Origin: Glycomyces harbinensis
GTDB lineage: Bacteria; Actinomycetota; Actinomycetes; Mycobacteriales; Micromonosporaceae
DNA length: 64,000 nt
Assembly (NCBI RefSeq): GCF_900101745.1
Contig: NZ_FNAD01000003.1
Location: 124,001-188,000 of the forward strand
Direction: 5' to 3'
Each line of letters opens with the position of its first letter. Position 1 is the first letter of the stretch. Made by a program: the position numbers and the translations under genes. This document shows positions 1-8,540 of the stretch, in pieces. The notes under the pieces were generated by a model that had not been told where the DNA came from, made no database searches, and saw only the letters and a list, made by a program, of their open reading frames with translations.

Positions 1-604
1 TCTGCACGCTCGCCCGCCCCGTGGCGCTGAAGGCCCGGTCCGGCTGGTACAGCGAGGCCAGCGCCGCGACGCGCACCGCCTGGTCCTGACCGCGCGCGCT
101 CAGCGGCCGCGTCACACCGGGCCCGTCCCAGTCCCGCTCGACCTCCGCGGGGGCCACCAGCAGCACCGTGGCGGTCACCGCCGGCAGCGCCGAGAACGCC
201 TTGAGCACCTGCTGGTCCCTGGGCCGCGTCAGCGCCTCCCGGGCCTCGGCAAGGGTCATCCAGCGCCGCTCGCCGATCTCGTCGTCGGCGGTGAAGACCG
301 CGTCGGGCTTCTCGGTGCGCATGGACCAGTAGTCGACGTGCTTGGCGACGTCCCCTTCGGGATTGGGGAGCACGTACGAGGCGCGGCACAGCCACAGCTG
401 CGGGATGACCGGGATGCCGGTCTCCTCCTCGACCTCGCGGCAGGCCGCGGTCAGCGCGTGCTCGCCGGGGTCGAGCTTGCCCTTCGGCAGCGACCAGTTG
501 CCGACCTTGGGCCGCCACACCGCGACCACCTCGACCAGGCCGCGCTCGCCGTTGCGCCACAACAGGCCGCCGGCGGCGGCCACCCGCCTCTGCTCCTCGT
601 TCAA
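1..604 (-). CDS. MutT1-like Nudix hydrolase with degenerate histidine-phosphatase domain (3' end cut by window)
   Basis: Partial; the C-terminus lies beyond base 1. After a short N-terminus comes a perfect Nudix box, GX5EX7REVEEETG (about residues 37-59), so pyrophosphohydrolase activity on oxidised or modified nucleoside di/triphosphates is likely. A second region starting near residue 130 aligns by order with the SixA/phosphoglycerate-mutase-like domain of actinobacterial MutT1 proteins (a WDGP...RPLSARG segment is recognisable), but the catalytic Arg-His after the first strand (normally LLVRH) is replaced by LLVAPAEV. The start chosen is TTG at 604, with GGAG seven bases upstream; an in-frame ATG at 661 is a longer alternative without a good ribosome site. 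Known of the family: MutT1 hydrolyses 8-oxo-dGTP and, through the second domain, the diphosphate. Inference: only the first activity remains. Confidence 0.8.
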   Translation of the reverse strand, partial: MNEEQRRVAAAGGLLWRNGERGLVEVVAVWRPKVGNWSLPKGKLDPGEHALTAACREVEEETGIPVIPQLWLCRASYVLPNPEGDVAKHVDYWSMRTEKPDAVFTADDEIGERRWMTLAEAREALTRPRDQQVLKAFSALPAVTATVLLVAPAEVERDWDGPGVTRPLSARGQDQAVRVAALASLYQPDRAFSATGRASVQ

Positions 605-713
605 GACAGTGCTCCGTTCATGACAGCGCCCTGTTCGCGAAGGGTCCCGCTCACGCCTCATACGGTACTGTGACGCGCCCAACCCCGGGGAGCGCGCCAC
701 CCTTGTGGTGGAC

Positions 714-923
714 CTAGGAACGCATCGTGAGGATGCGGACGGCGACGACCTTCTCCTCCCCGTCCCCGGCGGGCGCGCACTCGAGCGCGACGCGCTGGCC
801 GGGCCTGAGGAAGCGGTGCCCGGAGACGGCGAAGGCCGCCGCGTCGAAGGGGACGCGACGGCCGTTGTCGAGGACGACCTCGCCGGAGGTGTCCTCGTGG
901 AAGTTCGAGACGGTGCCCTGCAT
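714..923 (-). CDS. small cold-shock-domain-like protein
   Basis: A 69-residue protein beginning MQGTVSNF. Its pattern of short strands (GTVSNF, GEVVLDNG, VPFDAAAF, LRPGQRVALE, VVAVRI) matches an OB-fold cold-shock-type domain, a nucleic-acid-binding fold. The canonical RNP aromatic motifs are weak (one Phe in VSNFHED, one in VPFD), so nucleic-acid binding is inferred. I chose ATG 923 because the fold begins there; an in-frame ATG at 968 would add 15 unstructured residues. It lies on the same strand as the small membrane gene at 984-1199, 60 bp downstream of it, so the two may be cotranscribed. Confidence 0.65.
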   Translation of the reverse strand: MQGTVSNFHEDTSGEVVLDNGRRVPFDAAAFAVSGHRFLRPGQRVALECAPAGDGEEKVVAVRILTMRS

Positions 924-983
924 GGCTTCAGCTTGGACCAAAAGGCCCCCGAGCGCCAGCTCCGGCACCGCCCGGGCGGGAGG

Positions 984-1199
984 CTACTTGCGGATCTGGC
1001 GGCGGTCGGATCCGCCGATCGCCTGGTACCCCTTGAAACCGAGGAAGACGAGGCCGCCGATCACGGCGACGACCAGCGCGATCTTGATGAGCACGCCGAG
1101 GCCCGCGATCACCCAGCCGATGACGGACGCCACGATCCAGATCGCGACGATCGCGCCGCCGAACATGGCCGCGAGCCAGCCGAAGAGACGCCAGTTCAT
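984..1199 (-). CDS. small integral membrane protein, unknown function
   Basis: A 71-residue protein with an almost continuous hydrophobic stretch (about residues 5-55) that can form two transmembrane helices split by a Gly-rich turn, then a short basic tail ending DRRQIRK. No known family recognised. Start is ATG 1199 with GGAG ten bases upstream; an ATG at 1238 in the same frame lacks such a site. It is divergent from plsC, and the shared 368-bp region holds two short palindromes. Confidence 0.6.
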   Translation of the reverse strand: MNWRLFGWLAAMFGGAIVAIWIVASVIGWVIAGLGVLIKIALVVAVIGGLVFLGFKGYQAIGGSDRRQIRK

Positions 1200-1270
1200 G
1201 TCACTCACTCCGTGTCGAGTCGAATTCCGAGCCGACACGTTGTCGGCAAGCTAGATGTCACTGTGACTCT

Positions 1271-1283
1271 ATGATGACATCAT
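1271..1283. promoter_or_regulatory. 13-bp perfect palindrome, operator-like
   Basis: ATGATG-A-CATCAT is a perfect inverted repeat about 70 bp upstream of the small membrane gene. A looser inverted pair, GATGTCA/TGACATC, overlaps it. The size and symmetry suit a dimeric repressor; the regulator is unknown. Confidence 0.35.
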
Positions 1284-1448
1284 ACGCGCGGGGGCGCAAC
1301 CCCGGCGGCCCCGCCGCCCGCGTCGCCGTCCCGCCTTCCGCGCGGCGCGTACCTGGGGGTTCACTCGGCGTGAGCCGCGGGTCCGACGCGGGGAGTCAAA
1401 CCCCACGCTTTGCTTCCCGTCGCAGGAGCGGAGCGAGGCGGGCGTTAG

Positions 1449-1461
1449 AGTGCAATGCACT
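1449..1461. promoter_or_regulatory. 13-bp perfect palindrome upstream of plsC
   Basis: AGTGCA-A-TGCACT lies 107 bp before the plsC start and immediately downstream of a TTAGAG sequence that could be a -10 element. The position is compatible with control of plsC-gpsA-ddl by a dimeric regulator. Which one is not known. Confidence 0.4.
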
Positions 1462-1567
1462 GACGATCCGTACACAACGGCACCGGCTGAGTCGACCCGC
1501 GACTCGCGACCGCCGCCGCGGGGGCCCCTTCGCCCGCCGTGAGCCCGCCGAGAAAGAGAGCCACCAG

Positions 1568-2353
1568 GTGACCGAGCCGACGCCCGAGGCGCAGTACACC
1601 TTCCGCCGCCGCGGCGGCGACTCACTCTCCGCGTTCATCCAGGTCTGCGGCAACCTCGTCAAGGGCGGCATGCTCACGCTCTCCCGGCGCTCCTGGAGCG
1701 GCATGGAGAACGTCCCGCTCACCGGCCCCGCGATCCTGGTGTGGAACCACTACTCGGACATCGACCCGCTCGTGATCGCCCACTACGTGTGGAACGCCGG
1801 CCGCCACCCGCGGTTCCTGCTCAAGGAGTCGATCCTGCGCGTGCCCGTGGTGGGCCCGATGATCAGGAAGACCGGCCAGGTCCCGGTCAAGCGCGGCAGC
1901 GCCGACGCGGCCGACGCCCTGCGCCTCCTCGCCGAGGAGCTCGCCCAGGGCCGCGTCGTGATCATGGCCCCCGAGGGCACGATCACCAAGGAGCCCGACC
2001 ACTGGCCCATGAAGGGCCGGACCGGCGTCGCCCGCCTCGCCCTGGAGACCGGCGCCCCCGTCGTCCCCATCGTCCAATGGGGAGCACTCCAGATCCACGA
2101 CCGGGGACGCAGCCCCAAGTTCAAGCTCGGCCGCAAGCCCGTCACCGTCAAGGCCCTCCCCGCGGTCGACCTCTCCCCGTGGCAGGGACAGGAGATCACC
2201 CGCGAGGCGACCGCGGCGGTCTCCGAGCGGATCATGGAGTCCCTGCGCGGCGGCCTCGCCGACCTCCGCGGCGAACCCGCACCCCCGCTGTTCGATCCCA
2301 GGCACCAGCGACGTGACGAGACCAGCCGCGAAGAAAGCGAGCCGACCGAGTGA
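1568..2353 (+). CDS. plsC: 1-acyl-sn-glycerol-3-phosphate acyltransferase
   Basis: A 261-residue enzyme that transfers an acyl chain to lysophosphatidic acid, giving phosphatidic acid at the inner membrane face. The acyltransferase HX4D signature is NHYSDID (about residues 59-65) and the glycerol-phosphate-binding block is APEGTI (about 138-143). GTG 1568 is chosen because the conserved fold begins soon after and a purine-rich AAAGAGAG precedes it; the upstream open frame back to 1271 has no family similarity. The stop overlaps the gpsA start by four bases (GTGA), indicating translational coupling. plsC-gpsA-ddl is a recurrent actinobacterial cluster, and GpsA supplies the glycerol-3-phosphate backbone used upstream of PlsC. 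Confidence 0.9.
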   Translation: MTEPTPEAQYTFRRRGGDSLSAFIQVCGNLVKGGMLTLSRRSWSGMENVPLTGPAILVWNHYSDIDPLVIAHYVWNAGRHPRFLLKESILRVPVVGPMIRKTGQVPVKRGSADAADALRLLAEELAQGRVVIMAPEGTITKEPDHWPMKGRTGVARLALETGAPVVPIVQWGALQIHDRGRSPKFKLGRKPVTVKALPAVDLSPWQGQEITREATAAVSERIMESLRGGLADLRGEPAPPLFDPRHQRRDETSREESEPTE

Positions 2354-3366
2354 AAGCAGCAGTCATGGGAGCCGGGTCCTGGGGGACCGTGTTCGCCAAG
2401 ATCCTCGCCGACGCCGGAACACCCGTCACCATCTGGGCCCGAAGGCAGTCGGTCGCCGACGCCATCAACGCGGGCCACCGCAACCCGGACTACTTCCCCG
2501 ACATCGACCTGCCCGGCCTCGTCTCGGCCACGGCCGACCCGGTCGAGGCCCTCGAAGGCGCCGACCTCGTGGTCCTGTCGGTCCCCAGTCAGACCCTCCG
2601 CGGCAACCTCGCCGCCTGGTCCGGCCACCTCGAGCCGCACGCGACCCTCCTGAGCCTCATGAAGGGCATCGAACTCGGCACCACCGAGCGCATGACCGAG
2701 GTCATCGCCGAGGTCACCGGCGCGGCCGAGTCGCGCATCGCGGTCCTGTCCGGCCCCAACCTCGCCCGCGAGATCGCCGAGGAGCAGCCCACGGCCTCCG
2801 TCGTCGCCTGCATCGACCACGGCCGCGCCGTCGACGTCCAGAAGGCCGTCACCACCTCCTACTTCCGCCCGTACACGAACACCGACGTGGTCGGCTGCGA
2901 ACTGGGCGGCGCGGTCAAGAACGTCATCGCGCTCGCCTACGGCATGGCCGCCGGGATGGGCATGGGCGACAACACGAAGGCCACGATCATCACCCGCGGC
3001 CTCGCCGAGACCTCCCGACTGGGCATGCGCCTGGGCGCCGACCCGACCACGTTCGCCGGCCTCGCCGGCCTCGGCGACCTCGTCGCCACCTGCTCGTCCC
3101 CCCTGTCGCGCAACCACACCTTCGGCGAACAGCTGGGGCTCGGTGCAACCCTGGAAGAGGCCGCGCGCGTCACCAAGCAGACCGCCGAAGGCGTCAAGAG
3201 CTGCCGGTCGATCACCGACCTCGCCCGCAAGGTCGGCGTCGAGATGCCGATCTGCGACGCCGTCGAACGGGTCTGCCACGAAGGCCTCGACCCCAGAGCC
3301 GCGGTCGCCCTGCTCATGGGTCGCGAGACCAAACCAGAAACCGACAGTTTGAGGTCCGACAAATGA
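2350..3366 (+). CDS. gpsA: NAD(P)-dependent glycerol-3-phosphate dehydrogenase
   Basis: A 338-residue soluble enzyme reducing dihydroxyacetone phosphate to sn-glycerol-3-phosphate for phospholipids. The N-terminal Rossmann motif is GAGSWGT (residues 7-13); the family blocks [24 protein letters not shown] (with the catalytic Lys) and [11 protein letters not shown] are intact. Length is normal. GTG start overlaps plsC by GTGA, and the ddl ATG overlaps its stop by ATGA, so the three genes are one tightly coupled operon. Confidence 0.95.
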   Translation: MKAAVMGAGSWGTVFAKILADAGTPVTIWARRQSVADAINAGHRNPDYFPDIDLPGLVSATADPVEALEGADLVVLSVPSQTLRGNLAAWSGHLEPHATLLSLMKGIELGTTERMTEVIAEVTGAAESRIAVLSGPNLAREIAEEQPTASVVACIDHGRAVDVQKAVTTSYFRPYTNTDVVGCELGGAVKNVIALAYGMAAGMGMGDNTKATIITRGLAETSRLGMRLGADPTTFAGLAGLGDLVATCSSPLSRNHTFGEQLGLGATLEEAARVTKQTAEGVKSCRSITDLARKVGVEMPICDAVERVCHEGLDPRAAVALLMGRETKPETDSLRSDK

Positions 3367-4424
3367 CTAAACCGACCGTCGCCGTGTTCTTCGGCGGGCG
3401 CAGCGTGGAACAGCCCGTCTCCGCCGCCTCGGGCTCCGGCGTCGCCAAGGCGCTGCGCGAGCGGGGCTTCGACGTCACCACGATCGGCATCACGCGCTCC
3501 GGCGAATGGGTGGAGCTCCCCGGCGACGCCGCGTTCGCGATCGAGTCGGCCGACGCCCTGCCCGAGGTCACCGCCGAGGCCGGCAAGTCCGTCGCGGTCG
3601 ACCTCGGTCCCGGCGCGCAGCCGCTCGCCGACGTGTTCTTCCCGGTCCTCCACGGCCCCTACGGCGAGGACGGCACCATCCAGGGCCTGTTCGAGATGGC
3701 CGACGTCCCCTACGTCGGCTCCGGCGTGCTCGCCAGCTCCCTGTGCATGGACAAGGAGTTCAGCAAGCGCCTCCTCGCCGCCGAGGGCGTTCCCCAGGGC
3801 GACTTCGCGGTCCTCAAGCCCGGAGAGAAGGTCGACGCCGAGGCGGTCGTCGCGCAGCTCGGCCTCCCGATCTTCGTCAAGCCCGCCCGCGCCGGCTCCT
3901 CCCTGGGCATCAGCCGCGTCAAGTCGGCCGCCGAACTCGCCGAAGCGGTCGACAAGGCCCGCGAGGTCGACGACAAGGTCGTCTTCGAGGCCGCCTTCAT
4001 GAACGCCCGCGAGATCGAGATGGGCGTCCTGGAGACCCTCGACGGCGGACTGGAAGTCACCTTCCCGCTCGAAGTGCTCGCCAAGGGCGAGGACGGCTGG
4101 TTCGACTTCGACGCCAAGTACCTCGACAACCCCGAGCCGTTCAACCTGCGCCCGGACTACCCCGAGGGCGTCGCCGAGCAGGCGCAGGCGCTGGCCCGCA
4201 AGGTCTTCCGCCTCCTGGACTGCCGCGACCTGGCCCGCGTGGACTGCTTCCTCGGCGAGGACGGCGTCGTGTACCTCAACGAGGTCAACACCATGCCGGG
4301 CATGACGCCGATGAGCGGCGTGCCCCAGGCCTTCGACGCCGCGGGCATCACCTACGGCGAGCTCGTGGAGCGCCTGGTCACTCTCGCCGCAGCCCGGGTG
4401 GGCGAGCGCGGAGACGCCGCGTAA
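3363..4424 (+). CDS. ddl: D-alanine--D-alanine ligase
   Basis: A 353-residue ATP-grasp ligase making the D-Ala-D-Ala dipeptide for peptidoglycan. Seen: N-terminal [10 protein letters not shown] (the usual GG.S.E..VS block, with Gln where many homologues have His or Arg), [37 protein letters not shown] (ATP-grasp loop) and C-terminal [13 protein letters not shown] (Mg2+ ligands Glu and Asn). The C-terminal pattern is that of a D-Ala ligase rather than a D-Lac ligase, but substrate cannot be proven by eye. Start ATG overlaps the gpsA stop. Last gene of plsC-gpsA-ddl. Confidence 0.93.
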   Translation: MTKPTVAVFFGGRSVEQPVSAASGSGVAKALRERGFDVTTIGITRSGEWVELPGDAAFAIESADALPEVTAEAGKSVAVDLGPGAQPLADVFFPVLHGPYGEDGTIQGLFEMADVPYVGSGVLASSLCMDKEFSKRLLAAEGVPQGDFAVLKPGEKVDAEAVVAQLGLPIFVKPARAGSSLGISRVKSAAELAEAVDKAREVDDKVVFEAAFMNAREIEMGVLETLDGGLEVTFPLEVLAKGEDGWFDFDAKYLDNPEPFNLRPDYPEGVAEQAQALARKVFRLLDCRDLARVDCFLGEDGVVYLNEVNTMPGMTPMSGVPQAFDAAGITYGELVERLVTLAAARVGERGDAA

Positions 4425-4621
4425 CCTGGTCAGCGAGCTCTACGTCCCGCTCGCGGGCCGCGGAGCGACTGCATCACCGTGTGCGCGCCAGTCTCCGACT
4501 GATCTTCTGAAGACCGCCGGATGTCGAACTGAGCGCGCTACACTCACGCGTTTCTGCACGTCAGGGACGTATTCTGCTTCGGATCTTCTTCGAGGCGACG
4601 TATGAATTACTGGAGAAATCA

Positions 4622-5227
4622 TTGCAAGCTAAGGCGAAAGTCAAGCTTTCCCGATCCCTCGGCATCGCTCTGACGCCGAAGGCCGCCAAGTACATGGAGC
4701 GCCGTCCCTACCCTCCGGGGCAGCACGGCCGCGGCCGCAAGAAGGAATCGGACTACAAGAACCAGCTCGTGGAGAAGCAGCGTCTGCGCGCTCAGTACAA
4801 CATCTCTGAGCGTCAGCTGCGCAACGCCTACGCCGAGGCCGTGCGCCGTCAGGGCAAGACCGGTGAGAACCTGGTCAGCCTGCTCGAATCCCGCCTGGAC
4901 GCCTTCGTGCTCCGCGCCGGCTTCGCCCGCACGATCTACCAGGCGCGGCAGTTCGTCAACCACGGCCACTTCACCGTGAACGGACGCAAGGTCGACATCG
5001 CGTCGTACCGGCTCAAGGCCGGCGACTTCGTGCAGGTCCGCAAGCGTTCGCGCGACACCACGCCGTTCCAGCTCGCCGCCGCCGGCGCGTGGGCGGGCGA
5101 GGTGACTCCGGCCTACATCGAGTCCCACCTCGAAGGCCTGATCGCCCGCTTCCTCTCCGTGCCCGAGCGCAAGCAGATCCCCGTGATCTGCGACGAGCAG
5201 CTCATCGTCGAGTACTACTCGAAGTAA
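4622..5227 (+). CDS. rpsD: ribosomal protein uS4, zinc-free type
   Basis: A 201-residue small-subunit protein that nucleates 30S assembly and binds 16S rRNA. The S4 RNA-binding domain is SLLESRLDAFVLRAGF...QARQFVNHGHFTVNG (about residues 90-130), and the C-terminus PVICDEQLIVEYYSK is typical. The N-terminus begins QAKAKVKLSRSLGIALTPKA and has no cysteines, so the four-Cys zinc knuckle of the common form is absent; this is the Streptomyces-like C-minus type. Start is TTG 4622 with GGAG seven bases upstream. Unlike most bacteria, rpsD is not between rpsK and rpoA: it stands alone, with its own terminator, upstream of infA. Confidence 0.95.
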   Translation: MQAKAKVKLSRSLGIALTPKAAKYMERRPYPPGQHGRGRKKESDYKNQLVEKQRLRAQYNISERQLRNAYAEAVRRQGKTGENLVSLLESRLDAFVLRAGFARTIYQARQFVNHGHFTVNGRKVDIASYRLKAGDFVQVRKRSRDTTPFQLAAAGAWAGEVTPAYIESHLEGLIARFLSVPERKQIPVICDEQLIVEYYSK

Positions 5228-5247
5228 CGCCTGAGCGAGCATGCGCG

Positions 5248-5289
5248 CCGCCCCGGCACTCCGGGGCTACCGGGGAGCAGCCGGGGCGG
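5248..5289 (+). terminator. hairpin after rpsD
   Basis: A perfect 10-bp inverted repeat, CCGCCCCGGC (5248-5257) with GCCGGGGCGG (5280-5289), starts 21 bp after the rpsD stop. No T-run follows, as is common in high-GC actinobacteria. It separates rpsD from infA. Confidence 0.6.
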
Positions 5290-5542
5290 TGCGCGACTCG
5301 CGCGATTCGAGTGCCCTCTGTCACGGTCAACCCCCTGGTAGGCGGTATGCGAGCGCGAGTAGACTCGCTCAGTGGTGCAGTGCGTCCCCAGGTGGGTCGC
5401 CAGGCGTTCCGGTCCCCGGACGCCGTCGGCGAAGCACGGCACCGATCCTTCGCCGCCCGTTCCTTCGGGTCGGCGTGCCAGTAGCTCCGCGCCTGTCATG
5501 GGCGTGGGGTTTTCAGACCGAGTTGTCACGGTAGCGGAGGCT
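5290..5542 (+). other. leader/promoter region of the infA operon
   Basis: 253 bp without a convincing gene. A TAGACT hexamer near 5359 is a candidate -10 element for infA transcription, but I cannot place a good -35. infA is preceded by the ribosome site GCGGAGG just before its ATG. Confidence 0.4.
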
Positions 5543-5764
5543 ATGCCGAAAAAAGACGGTGCCATCGAGATTGAGGGCAAGGTCGTCGAGTCCCTCCCGA
5601 ACGCCATGTTCCGGGTGGAATTGACCAACGGCCACAAAGTGCTCGCACACATCAGCGGCAAGATGCGACAGAACTACATCCGAATCCTTCCCGAGGACCG
5701 GGTCGTGGTGGAGCTCTCGCCGTACGACCTGTCACGCGGTCGCATTGTCTACCGCTATCGCTGA
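5543..5764 (+). CDS. infA: translation initiation factor IF-1
   Basis: A 73-residue OB-fold protein that occupies the A site of the 30S subunit during initiation. Essentially canonical sequence: [14 protein letters not shown]..., [41 protein letters not shown] 5543 has GGAGG four bases upstream; the longer open frame upstream has no family match. First gene of infA-rpmJ-rpsM-rpsK-rpoA-rplQ. The usual upstream partners adk and map are not here. Confidence 0.97.
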   Translation: MPKKDGAIEIEGKVVESLPNAMFRVELTNGHKVLAHISGKMRQNYIRILPEDRVVVELSPYDLSRGRIVYRYR

Positions 5765-5791
5765 CCTGACGACTACACGTAAGTAGGACTC

Positions 5792-5908
5792 GTGAAAGTC
5801 AAGCCGAGCGTCAAAGTGATCTGCAAGAACTGCCGCGTGATCCGCAGGCACGGACGAGTGATGGTTATCTGCTCGTCCGACCCGCGTCACAAGCAGCGTC
5901 AGGGTTAA
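5792..5908 (+). CDS. rpmJ: ribosomal protein bL36
   Basis: A 38-residue large-subunit protein: GTG start, [14 protein letters not shown]..., ending RHKQRQG. The zinc ligands Cys11, Cys14, Cys27 and His33 are all present, so this is the zinc-binding (C-plus) form. It lies 27 bp after infA with AGTAGGA as ribosome site. Confidence 0.96.
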   Translation: MKVKPSVKVICKNCRVIRRHGRVMVICSSDPRHKQRQG

Positions 5909-5971
5909 GCAGCACATACGCCAGCAGAAAGGCCCCAATAGGGGAAACCGCCGCCAGTGCGCAAGCACAAC

Positions 5972-5991
5972 CCTCGGCTCGGAGGCCGAGG
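5972..5991 (+). other. hairpin in the rpmJ-rpsM spacer
   Basis: CCTCGGC (5972-5978) pairs with GCCGAGG (5985-5991) in the 167-bp gap before rpsM. A structured leader at this place could be a ribosomal-protein autoregulation site, but there is no direct support for that here. Confidence 0.35.
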
Positions 5992-6075
5992 CTCGCATCG
6001 CCCATCAGGGCAGGGGATCAGACCCCGGCGGGAAGGCAGCGGTCAGACCTCCGACAACGCTAGGAGTATGCCTGT

Positions 6076-6450
6076 ATGGCACGCCTGGTCGGAGTCGACC
6101 TCCCGCGCGACAAGCGCCTGGAGATCGCACTCACCTACATTTTCGGCATCGGCCGCACGCGGTCGCTCGAGACCATCGCCGCGACCGGCCTTGACCGCGA
6201 CAAGCGCGTCAAGGACCTGAACGACGAAGAGCTCGTGTCGCTGCGCAACTACATCGAAGAGCACTTCCAGGTCGAGGGCGACCTGCGCCGCGAGGTGCAG
6301 GCCGACATCCGCCGCAAGATCGAGATCAACTGCTACCAGGGTCTCCGTCACCGCTACGGCCTTCCGGTCCACGGTCAGCGGACCAAGACCAACGCCCGTA
6401 CTCGCAAGGGTCCGAAGAAGACCGTCGCGGGCAAGAAGAAGGCACGTTAG
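6076..6450 (+). CDS. rpsM: ribosomal protein uS13
   Basis: A 124-residue 30S head protein contacting 16S rRNA and the P-site tRNA. Starts [19 protein letters not shown], has the helix-two-turn-helix [11 protein letters not shown] and the basic tail [15 protein letters not shown]. Length and sequence are canonical. AGGAG precedes ATG 6076 by about ten bases. rpsK follows 11 bp later. Confidence 0.97.
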   Translation: MARLVGVDLPRDKRLEIALTYIFGIGRTRSLETIAATGLDRDKRVKDLNDEELVSLRNYIEEHFQVEGDLRREVQADIRRKIEINCYQGLRHRYGLPVHGQRTKTNARTRKGPKKTVAGKKKAR

Positions 6451-6461
6451 GAGACCAGCAG

Positions 6462-6860
6462 ATGCCACCGAAGACTCGCGGCGGTTCCAAGAACCCGCGC
6501 GCCAAGAAGAAGAACGTGCCCCACGGGCACGCCCACATCAAGAGCACCTTCAACAACACCATCGTGTCGATCACCGACCCGACCGGTGCTGTGATCGCCT
6601 GGGCCTCCTCCGGCCAGGTGGGCTTCAAGGGCTCGCGCAAGTCGACTCCGTACGCCGCGCAGATGGCCGCCGAATCGGCCGCCCGCCGTGCGATGGACAA
6701 CGGCGTGCGCAAGGTCGACGTCTACGTCAAGGGCCCGGGTTCGGGCCGCGAGACGGCGATCCGCTCCCTCCAGGCCGTCGGCCTCGAGGTCGGATCGATC
6801 AACGACGTGACGCCCCAGCCGCACAACGGCTGCCGTCCCCCGAAGCGCCGCCGCGTCTAG
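6462..6860 (+). CDS. rpsK: ribosomal protein uS11
   Basis: A 132-residue 30S platform protein. The N-terminus is Lys/Arg-rich ([16 protein letters not shown]), followed by the conserved [15 protein letters not shown] and the C-terminal [18 protein letters not shown]. Cotranscribed with rpsM (11-bp gap, GGAG ribosome site). rpsD, normally the next gene, is missing from this position: rpoA follows 100 bp later. Confidence 0.97.
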   Translation: MPPKTRGGSKNPRAKKKNVPHGHAHIKSTFNNTIVSITDPTGAVIAWASSGQVGFKGSRKSTPYAAQMAAESAARRAMDNGVRKVDVYVKGPGSGRETAIRSLQAVGLEVGSINDVTPQPHNGCRPPKRRRV

Positions 6861-6960
6861 CTCGCGCTAGACGAGGCGACACCTGAGGCGGAAGCCTCAC
6901 CGAATCCAAGAGTTTTTGGCGTCAAATAGCGGGCGCCCCGAACAAAGGAAACACGTAACT

Positions 6961-8007
6961 GTGCTTATCACTCAGCGGCCCACGCTCTCCGAGCAGCAGC
7001 TCAGCCCGACCCGCTCCAGGTTCACCATCGAACCGCTGGAGCCCGGCTTCGGCTACACGCTCGGCAACTCGCTGCGGCGCACCCTGCTGTCGTCCATCCC
7101 GGGCGCGGCGGTCACGTCGATCAAGATCGACGGCGTCCTGCACGAGTTCTCCACCATTCCCGGCGTGAAAGAAGACGTCGTCGAACTGGTGCTGAACGTC
7201 AAGCAGATCTGCGTCTCCTCGGAGAACGACGAGCCGGCGACCATGTACCTGCGCAAGGAAGGCCCCGGCGACGTGCTCGCCGGCGACATCCAGCCGCCCG
7301 CCGGCGTGCAGGTCCACAACCCCGAGCTCAAGCTCGCGACCCTGAACTCCAAGGGCCGCCTCGACATGGAGTTCGTGGTGGAGCGCGGCCGAGGCTACGT
7401 CTCGGCCCCCGCCAACAAGAACGAGGCGAACGAGATCGGCCGCGTGCCGGTCGACTCGATCTACTCGCCCGTCCTGAAGGTCGCCTACTCCGTCGACGCC
7501 ACCCGCGTCGAGCAGCGCACCGACTTCGACAAGCTCACCGTCGACGTCGAGTCCAAGCCGTCCACCACGCCGCGCACCGCGCTGGCGTCGGCGGGCTCCA
7601 CCCTGGTGGAGCTGTTCGGCCTGTACCGCGAGCTGGACACCGAGGCCGAGGGCATCGACGTCGGCCCCAGCCCGGCCGACCAGCAGCTCGCCGCCGATCT
7701 GGCGCTCCCGATCGAGGACCTGGACATGACCGTCCGGTCGTACAACTGCCTCAAGCGGGAGGGCGTCAACACGGTCGGAGAGCTCATCAACCGCACCGAG
7801 GCCGACCTGCTGGATATAAGGAATTTCGGGCAGAAGTCGATCGACGAGGTCAAGATGAAGCTCGCCGGCATGGGCCTGAGCCTGAAGGACTCTCCCGGCA
7901 CGTTCGACCCCAGCGAGGCCGCAGTGGCCTACGGCGGGTCGCCGGTCGCCGAGTCCGATGAGTACGAAGACGACGGTGAAGACCTCCGCGAGACCGAGCA
8001 GCTCTAA
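6961..8007 (+). CDS. rpoA: RNA polymerase alpha subunit
   Basis: A 348-residue subunit that dimerises to nucleate RNA polymerase assembly and contacts UP elements and activators. The N-terminal dimerisation domain has [20 protein letters not shown] (residues 30-49). The C-terminal domain (about 255-320) includes [17 protein letters not shown] and [11 protein letters not shown], the DNA- and activator-binding helices. GTG 6961 is chosen with AAAGGA upstream because VLITQRPTL is the usual beginning; an in-frame TTG at 6916 would add 15 residues. The tail after the CTD is acidic. Confidence 0.95.
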   Translation: MLITQRPTLSEQQLSPTRSRFTIEPLEPGFGYTLGNSLRRTLLSSIPGAAVTSIKIDGVLHEFSTIPGVKEDVVELVLNVKQICVSSENDEPATMYLRKEGPGDVLAGDIQPPAGVQVHNPELKLATLNSKGRLDMEFVVERGRGYVSAPANKNEANEIGRVPVDSIYSPVLKVAYSVDATRVEQRTDFDKLTVDVESKPSTTPRTALASAGSTLVELFGLYRELDTEAEGIDVGPSPADQQLAADLALPIEDLDMTVRSYNCLKREGVNTVGELINRTEADLLDIRNFGQKSIDEVKMKLAGMGLSLKDSPGTFDPSEAAVAYGGSPVAESDEYEDDGEDLRETEQL

Positions 8008-8074
8008 ACGCTGCGTGAATACGGCGGTCGGTTCCGTAAGACGGCCGGCCGCGTCAAGATTAGAGGAGTTAGAA

Positions 8075-8428
8075 ATGCCTAAGCCCACCAAGGGCCCGCG
8101 CCTGGGCGGTTCCCCGGCGCACGAGAAGCTCATGCTCTCGGGCCTCGCGGCCTCCCTGTTCGAGCACGGCAGCATCACCACGACGCTGACCAAGGCTCGT
8201 CGCCTCCGCCCGTACGCCGAGCGTCTCATCACGTACGGCAAGAAGGGCACGCTGCACCACCGCCGCCTGGCGCTGGCCAAGCTGCGCAACAAGGACGCCA
8301 CGCACGACCTGTTCGAGCAGGTCGCCCCGCGCTTCGCCGCCCGCGAGGGCGGCTACACCCGGATCATCAAGGCCGGGAACCGCAAGGGCGACAACGCGCC
8401 GATGGCGATCATCGAGCTGGTCGACTAA
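8075..8428 (+). CDS. rplQ: ribosomal protein bL17
   Basis: A 117-residue large-subunit protein near the exit tunnel. Begins [17 protein letters not shown] with typical internal [15 protein letters not shown] and C-terminal [15 protein letters not shown]. It lacks the long C-terminal extension seen in some actinobacteria. ATG 8075 has GAGGAG upstream. Last gene before a strong terminator. Confidence 0.96.
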   Translation: MPKPTKGPRLGGSPAHEKLMLSGLAASLFEHGSITTTLTKARRLRPYAERLITYGKKGTLHHRRLALAKLRNKDATHDLFEQVAPRFAAREGGYTRIIKAGNRKGDNAPMAIIELVD

Positions 8429-8440
8429 GACCGCGTGAAA

Positions 8441-8476
8441 CCGCGCGCAGGGCCCCAGGCCTTGCGCGCGGTTTTG
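8441..8476 (+). terminator. terminator of the rpoA-rplQ operon
   Basis: Perfect 9-bp stem CCGCGCGCA (8441-8449) with TGCGCGCGG (8463-8471), followed by TTTTGT. Begins 13 bp after the rplQ stop and separates it from truA. Confidence 0.85.
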
Positions 8477-8540
8477 TATTCGGGGCCGAGGTCGGGCGGA
8501 TCGAACCCCTAACCCCCGCATTGCGAAAGCTGGAGGACCG

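Larger units (their letters stand above)
1200..1567. other. divergent intergenic region with two palindromes
   Basis: No convincing coding sequence in this 368-bp stretch. It must hold the promoters for the minus-strand membrane gene and for plsC. Two perfect odd-centred palindromes stand out, at 1271-1283 and 1449-1461 (listed separately). The remainder is GC-rich with no repeat I could resolve. Confidence 0.6.

Noticed and set aside
3350-3366. Another copy of the dispersed repeat at the gpsA-ddl junction (GGTCCGACAAATG)
   Set aside because: Only the last ten bases match; the GCGCCCCCGA block is missing and the sequence is explained by gpsA coding and the ddl start.
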